DNA of 64,000 nt, taken from Codonopsis lanceolata. Its lineage: Eukaryota > Streptophyta > Magnoliopsida > Asterales > Campanulaceae. Within the stretch, counting starts at the first letter, position 1, and each line of letters starts with the position of its first letter. The stretch is taken from the NCBI GenBank assembly GCA_013146195.2, contig CM028378.1:11895350-11959349 (forward strand), in the 5' to 3' direction. The position numbers and the translations under genes were made by a program. Shown one piece after another: positions 57,968 through 64,000 of this stretch. Below the pieces are notes generated by a model. That model was not told where the DNA came from and made no database searches. It saw only the letters and a list, made by a program, of their open reading frames with translations.

Positions 57968-59544
57968 AACATTACGCTAGTTATTTTGTTTTATTGTTAC
58001 CCTAGTCGTTGAGTTTGTTTAGAGGGTTGTTTTTAATTATAGGATATGGAATACACTAAGTGTGTCCAAATTTTGAGATATGAGTTGAATTTTTTTTGAT
58101 ACTTAATAAATTTTGGGAGATTATTTTTGAATACATTGATGTTTCCGTCCAACTATATTTTTATTTGATATTAGTTTCGAGATGATTTTGAGAACTAACT
58201 TTGGGAAGGAATCTGATATTACATAACAAGTGTGTAGATTGTTTCCAATTACGTCATGTCAGTTAGCAATCACATCTTAGTGTGATGGAATCTTAGATAT
58301 CTTTTGACACTTCCTCGTTTTTGTACCAGAATATGGCACGTAGAGGAGGACGTACCGCTAACCGAGGCCGTGGCCATGGTCGAGGAAACAGGGGAGGAAG
58401 GGCAGTAGAAGACTCCGCTTCTAAAAGTGTGTGGGAACAATCTGGAGCCCACTTTAATATGAGTAATGAAAACCCTGTCCCTGAAGTGCCTCAGCCAAAC
58501 GCAACAAATCCCACTTTAGTAGATCATGTCCTTATGATGAATCTTCTACAAAATTTGACCCAAGTTGTAAACAGGATTGGTCAAATTGTCCAACCACAGC
58601 CTCAGCTCGTTGAACGAGTATTAGCAGACTATCAAAAGAAGCGCGAGGAGAAAAAGAGAGATTTTGAGAGCCTTGGAGGTGGTTCTCGGGATCAATCGGG
58701 TCAGCGAGGAAATAGTTCTCGGGATCAGTCGGGTTATCGAAGAAATAATTCGCGAGATCAGTCAGGTCATCGAGAAGGTCGTTACAGTGGGCAAAAGAGG
58801 AGGAATAAAGATAACAATAGATCTAAGGGGTCAAATCAGTGGAGTCGGAATCGAAATCAAGGACAAGATCAGAGACAGGACCAAGGTTAGGACAGATGGA
58901 ATGCGAACCGGGGACAAATTGAGAGTTGTAAGACCTGTGGGGGAAAGCATCCGACATTGGCTTGCCACAGGGAAACATGAGCTTGTTTTAACTGTGGCAA
59001 AATGGGACATAAGGTCAGAGAATGCCCTGAGCCACTGAGGAATCGGGTTGTTCAGAACACTGGTGGCGGGGACAAACCTAAACCAAGGGAGCAAGGTAGA
59101 GTATATGCAATGAACGCAAGAGATGCTCGCGCTACTAATGACGTGGTGGCAGGTACCGTCCAACTCTCTTCTCGTAGTTTGTATGCATTGATTGATCCGG
59201 GTGCAACCCATTCTGTGATATCTACATCTCTTGCACAACGCATGAAACTGCTGTCACAAAACCTAGATATGGAGTTAGTTATAGATACACCAACGAGGGA
59301 GTCTATTCCAGTGACTTCAGTATATAGGTCTTGTTCGTTGAAATTGGAGGGTAGAGAAATGCCTATATATCTTATTACCTTAGATATTCGAGATTTTGAC
59401 ATAATTTTGGGAATGGATTGGTTGGCCGCCTTTCATGCTAAGGTGGACTGTTTTAGGAAGGAGGTAATATTTTGCATTCCAGGAGAACCGGAGTTTTGAT
59501 TTAAGGGTTCTAAGCCGACGGCCCTAACAGGTTTTATCTCGTCA

Positions 59545-61086
59545 ATGCAAGCCCGTAGACTGTTAAGGAAGGGTTGCCAAGGTTATTTGGCGCACATTAC
59601 TGATACACGTAAGGAAGGGGTTAGCCTTGAGTCTCTTCCTGTGGTTAGGGAGTTTACGGAGGTGTTTCCTGAAGAATTACCAGGACTTCCACCAGAGAGG
59701 GAGGTGGAATTCTTAATTGACTTAGCACCTGGGACAGCCCCAATCTCTAAAGCACCGTATAGAATGGCTCCAGTGGAACTTAAAGAATTGAAGGAGCAAT
59801 TACAGGAATTGTTGGAGAAGGAGCTCATTAGGCCTAGCGTATCACCTTGGGGTGCACCAGTTTTGTTTGTGAAGAAGAAAGACGGGACGATGAGGTTATG
59901 CATAGATTACCGTGAGTTGAATCGGGTCACGGTGAGGAACAAATACCCGTTACCGAGGATCGACGATCTTTTTGACCAACTACAGGAAGCATGCTACTTC
60001 TCAAAGATCGATCTTTGTTCGGGGTACCACCAACTGAGAATTAGAAAGGAGGATATTGCTAAGACTGCATTTAGAACACGGTACGGACACTACGAGTTTT
60101 TGGTGATGCCGTTTGGGTTGACGAACGCTCCGGCAGCATTTATGGACTTAATGAACCGAGTGTTTCGGAAGTTTCTAGATCGGTGCGTAATTGTCTTCAT
60201 CGATGATATACTGATCTACTCAAAAACTCGAGAGGAGCACGAGCAACACTTGAGAGCGGTGCTGCAGATTTTAAAGAAGGAGAAATTATATGTGAAGTTT
60301 AAGAAGTGTGAGTTTTGGTTGGAAACGGTGAGTTTCTTGGGTCATGTAATATCAAAAGATGGAGTCTCAGTAGACCCGGCCAAGATAGAGGCAGTAGTAA
60401 ATTGGGAGAGACCGACGACTGCTACGGAAGTTCGAAGTTTCTTGGGGCTAGCAGGATATTATCGTCGTTTTGTAGAAGGGTTTTCAAAAATCGCAGGACC
60501 TCTAACCCAGTTGACTCAGAAAAACAAGAAGTTTGTTTGGACAGAGGAGTGTGAGGCAAGTTTCGAGGAGTTAAAGAAAAGATTGGTGTCAGCTCCAATT
60601 CTTGCTTTACCGTCAGGATCGAAAAAGTTTGTGATCTACAGTGATGCGTCGTTGAAAGGTCTAGGTTGTGTATTGATGCAAGATGGGAAGGTGATTGCCT
60701 ATGCCTCGAGGCAATTAAAGAACTTTGAGAGAAACTACCCAACACATGACTTAGAGCTAGCTGCGGTAATATTTGCTTTAAAAATTTGGAGATATTATTT
60801 GTATGGAGTGACTTGCGAGATATATACGGACTACAAAAGTCTTAAGTACATTTTCACTCAGAAGGAATTGAACATGAGACAGAGGAGATGGTTGGAGTTA
60901 TTGAAGGATTACGATTGCACCATTCTCTACCATCCAGGTAAAGCCAATGTAGTGGCGGATGCTTTGAGTCGTAAGAGTAAAGGAACATTGGCGGTGATGT
61001 TAACAAAGGAGAAGAGGATTCTCGAGGATATCGAGAATTTGGGTTTGGAAGTTCGGGTAAGGGGAGGAAAGGGTTATCTGGCATGA
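59545..61086 (+). pseudogene. RT/RNase H part of chromovirus pol (longest open segment)
   Basis: This segment is open for 513 residues. RT: WGAPVLFVKKKDGTMR, YRELNRVTV, KIDLCSGYHQLR, MPFGLTNAPAAFM and FIDDILIYS all intact. RNase H: SDAS, then LELAAVIFALK, then TDYKSLKY, where most relatives have TDHKSLKY. It makes cDNA from element RNA in virus-like particles when functional. It has no start codon of its own in the normal scheme, being part of the polyprotein, and ends at the TGA at 61084. Confidence 0.85.
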
Positions 61087-62532
61087 TTGAGTCTTCAACC
61101 ATCCTTGCTAGAGAGGATCAAAACAGCCCAGAAAGTTGACCCAGAGTTAGTAAAAATTTGTGAAGGGGTAAAGAATGGAGCTCAGGTTGACTTTCGACTT
61201 GGAGGGGATGGAATTTTACACTTTGGTAAGAGAGTCTGCATTCCATCGGATCCAGAGTTAAAGAGGGAAGTGTTAAAAGAAGCTCACAATTCAAGATTTG
61301 CGATACATCCTGGGAGCACAAAGATGTATCGGGATATGCGAGACACTTTCTGGTGGAGTAATATGAAGCGAGAAATTGCAGAATTTGTGTCCAAATGTCT
61401 CGTGTGCAAACAAGTGAAGTGCGAACATCAGAGACCGGGAGGATTGTTACAGTCAATGCCCATACCCGAGTGGAAATGGGAACATATAACTATGGACTTC
61501 GTTGTGGGGTTGCTGAAGACGTTAAAAGGAAAGAACTCCATTTGGGTTATCATGGATCGTTTGACGAAGTCAGCACACTTTTTAGCCTTCAGGATTAATG
61601 ACCCGTTGGAAAAGTTGGCCAAGATGTACGTAGATGAGATTGTCAGATTACACGGAGTGCCAGTCTCGATTGTGTCTGATCGTGACACTAGGTTTACCTC
61701 GAAGTTTTGGGGTAGTTTGCAGAAGGCTTTGGGCACCACTTTGAGTATGAGTACGACCTTTCATCCGCAGACAGACGGCCAATCTGAGCGGACCATTCAG
61801 ACTTGGGAAGATATGCTTCGTTGTTGCGCTTTAGACTTTCAGGGTAATTGGGATGATCATTTACCTCTAGTGGAGTTCACCTATAACAATAGTTACCATG
61901 CAAGCATTGGTATGGCGCCGTACGAAGCATTATATGGAAGAAGGTGTCGTACGCCTACATGTTGGGATGAAGTAGGAGAACGAAAGTTATTGGGACCAGA
62001 ATTGGTACAGATTACCTTGGAGAATGTACAACTGATTAAGAAGAGAATGTTGACGGCTCAGAGTAGACAGAAGTCCTACGCCGATAAACGCCGACGTGAA
62101 CTCGGATTTGAAGTAGGTGATCATGTGTTTCTCAAGGTTTCTCCTACACGTGGAGTTATGAGGTTTGGTATTAAGGGTAAGCTTAGCCTGAGATTTGTGG
62201 GACCATTTGAAGTGCTCGAACAAGTCGGGGAAGTTGCATACCGACTAGCTTTGCCACCAGTACTTTCAGGGGTGCACAACGTATTCCATGTTTCAATGTT
62301 GAGGAAGTATGCTCCAGATCTGAGCCATGTGATCGAATATAAGTAACTCCGCTTAAGGGAGGATCTTAGTTACGCTGAGCAGCCTGTTAGAATTGTAGAT
62401 CAAAAAGATCAAGTTCTTCGAAAGCGAACCATTCCATATGTCAAGGTTCAATGGAGCAATCACACCGAGAGGGAAGCTACTTGGGAACTCGAGAAGGAAA
62501 TGAAGGAGAAGCACCCTGAACTCTTCGCTTGA
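61087..62532 (+). pseudogene. Integrase and chromodomain-like tail of chromovirus pol
   Basis: The zinc-binding H-H-C-C region (EAHNSRFAIHPG to CLVCKQVK) is followed by the DDE catalytic core: Asp in MDFVVG, Asp in SDRDTRFT and Glu in QSERTIQTWEDM spaced as in DD35E. GPY/F: LRFVGPFEVLEQVGEVAYRL. After the TAA at 62344 the frame continues with EDLSYAEQPVRI, YVKVQW and EATWELE, a chromodomain of the Del/Tekay type that in living relatives binds chromatin marks and guides insertion. The element's GPF module is intact. Confidence 0.8.
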
Positions 62533-62564
62533 CCTGGTATGTAAGTTTAGGGACTAAACTTCTT

Positions 62565-62579
62565 TTAAGGGGGTGAGAA
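62565..62579 (+). other. Polypurine tract of the chromovirus
   Basis: TTAAGGGGGTGAGAA directly before the 3' LTR start TGTAATATCC. Confidence 0.75.
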
Positions 62580-64000
62580 TGTAATATCCCGATAATTTCC
62601 GTGTAAAACATTAAATTATAATAATTAAGATTATATTTAAATTGGGCTGATTAATCGTTTTAGACCTATTTAGTAATTAATTGAATTGAGTCGGGCTTGA
62701 CCCACTTTTGACTAGACTTTAATTATAATCATTTATTAATATTACTAAATTAATTTTTGGGCCCAGTTAACTTAGGTTTTCGGTTAGGGTTATGTATAAA
62801 TAGAGTGAGAGGGGAGATAAAACCCTTACCAATAATAAGAAAAAAATAATAATAAATTGCGGCAGCCGTTTTGAGCAAGGCGAGAGAGAAAGTGGAACGG
62901 GAACAACTTCTTTCTTTTTTGGGGAAGTCATTGGTAAGTCTTCATCCCTGTTTTTCCTTGGTGGTTGTGATTAATGGTATTGATTGTGAAAGAAGAAAAG
63001 TATTGGTAATTAGGTATTTGAAAGTGAGTGAAGGAAAGAAAAACTAAAAGTATGTGTGTGTGCATAATAGATGTATGCGTGTGTGTATTCAAAACAGTAA
63101 AAATAAAATAAAATAAAAATGTGTGTGTGTGCAAAAGAGTAGATCTCTACCTATTGTAGAGAGATTAGATGTTTCAGTTTATATGTATATATATAATAAA
63201 AGTCATATCGGTGGACTAAAAAAATAATACAAAACAGTAGGAAGACATGAATTATACAAACAATGTGAAGATAAGATATTAGTTCATGTAATTTTTGTTT
63301 TTAAAGAAAAAAAAATTGATATTGAATAATATCATGTGGGTATACATTTTATAAGTAAAGATAAATTAATCTGGTTACATGTTTGATAGGGTACTTGTCA
63401 AGAAAATAATTATGATTTAGTATTAAATTAAATTTTTGATTTAATATTAGTTAGTAACTTGTGTTACGTTGAAATTTTAGATTCAGGCAATCGAGTTTAA
63501 TACGTGTTGGGGTTTATCGTTGCTAAGCATATCAAAGTAAGGGATTACGTTTCTTTTAGGTTCTTTGAAAAAGTATTAAAAAAAAAACTTTTAATGTTAG
63601 GTTTCCGCAAATTCTTGAAATTATTCGTTCTTTCATTTGCCATGTCCGACCTCATGTCGGTAGTTGCTTTGACTCCGTCGTTAGCTTTATTGAATATCTT
63701 CGTTATACTTTTGTTTTCACAAATTTCATGTCTACTTTGATTTTCATGAAATACCCTTATTATTGAGAAATTGCTCTGTATTTGTAAACCTTGTCGGTAT
63801 ACCATTTGGTATTAAAAATGACGAATTTTGATATGAATTACGTTTTAATAATAGTACATTGATAGTACTATTCATGTTTTTGAAATTTATTATGATCACT
63901 AAGTATGAACAACCCGTCACGGGGATTTTCGTGACAACATTTGAAATAATTGAAATTTGCACAACTTGGCCTGTGAGTGCGATTATCCGGATATACCTTA
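62580..64000 (+). repeat. 3' LTR of the chromovirus (truncated by window end)
   Basis: It aligns with 55208 to about 56650 of the 5' LTR throughout. Differences include TGATAA/CGATAA at the start, shorter TG tracts and an extra A-run. About 700 bp remain outside the window, so the target duplication cannot be checked. Confidence 0.9.

Larger units (their letters stand above)
58333..62532 (+). pseudogene. gag-pol polyprotein of the chromovirus (five in-frame stops)
   Basis: The ATG at 58333 opens MARRGGRTANRGRGHGR. Without any frameshift the same frame runs to TGA at 62530, broken by TAG 58888, TGA 58978, TGA 59497, TGA 61084 and TAA 62344. Order: Arg/Gly-rich N-terminus; short leucine-rich segment; Ser-Arg-Asp-Gln repeats; two zinc knuckles (CKTCGGKHPTLAC irregular, CFNCGKMGHKVREC canonical); protease with LIDPGATHS (59188-59214) and ILGMDWL; RT with VFIDDIL (60190-60210); RNase H with IYSDAS and HPGKANVVADALSRK; integrase with HHCC, then MDFVVG, SDRDTRFT and QSERTIQ; GPF module; chromodomain-like tail. 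The gag capsid domain of about 200 residues is absent. Confidence 0.85.
55208..64000 (+). mobile_element. Del/Tekay-like Ty3/gypsy chromovirus (3' LTR cut by window end)
   Basis: 5' LTR 55208-57333, PBS 57337-57349, a small coiled-coil ORF (57524-57967), gag-pol in one frame (58333-62532), PPT (62565-62579) and 3' LTR from 62580. The LTRs differ by a dozen or more substitutions in their first 400 bp, so the insertion is not recent. The gag capsid region is missing and the frame carries five stops, so it cannot move alone. The chromodomain-like C-terminus and tRNA-Met PBS support the chromovirus call. Confidence 0.9.

Overview
The window reads as repeat-rich, AT-rich nuclear DNA from a eudicot-like flowering plant. 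The evidence is an intron-containing type 1 protein phosphatase (TOPP/PP1) gene, plant Ty3/gypsy lineages (Tat/Ogre-like and Del/Tekay-like chromovirus), L1 LINE remains, Stowaway-like MITEs with CTCCCTCCG ends and TA duplications, and a Helitron with a CTAG end. The species cannot be told from the sequence. There is one credible host gene; almost everything else is transposable elements in nested layers. Layout, left to right: (1) 1-3.3 kb holds MITEs, GGTTCGG-rich repeats and a 1,057-bp non-autonomous hAT element with a perfect 8-bp target duplication. (2) 3.3-17.06 kb is a decayed Tat/Ogre-like element on the minus strand: PBS and short 5' LTR remnant at the right, gag, protease and a G-patch-like segment, a 54-55-bp tandem array, PPT and a complete 3' LTR at the left. 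No RT or integrase is visible. A 592-bp TRIM sits in its protease and a 3.07-kb solo LTR sits in its G-patch segment. (3) 17-20.4 kb has no recognised gene but holds MITEs and a SINE-like repeat cluster. (4) 20.42-23.36 kb is a short Ty3/gypsy deletion derivative with two LTRs and only part of gag (TR-GAG type). (5) 23.9-33.8 kb is the PP1 gene, plus strand. Introns 1 and 3 are about 3.9 and 4.9 kb and are filled with MITEs and a LINE 3' end. (6) 34-44.1 kb is gene-poor, with Stowaway-like MITEs, a copia-like solo LTR nested in one of them, and a 2.3-kb Helitron-like element built of internal repeats. (7) 44.5-54.7 kb is a second, longer relative of element 4: gag and protease are fused by a large deletion to the integrase tail, and downstream lies a spliced gene on the opposite strand. 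Its 3' LTR is broken, with a 1.83-kb solo LTR inserted at its start. (8) 55.2-64 kb is a Del/Tekay-like chromovirus with a complete 5' LTR, a long gag-pol frame carrying several stops, a chromodomain-like tail, and a 3' LTR cut by the window edge. How the parts relate: the PP1 gene encodes a catalytic Ser/Thr phosphatase subunit whose metal-binding motifs are all intact. An LTR lies about 540 bp upstream on the same strand and could affect its transcription. The retroelements look immobile by themselves because of deletions or nonsense mutations. Insertion order can be read from nesting: the solo LTRs and the TRIM are younger than the elements they split.
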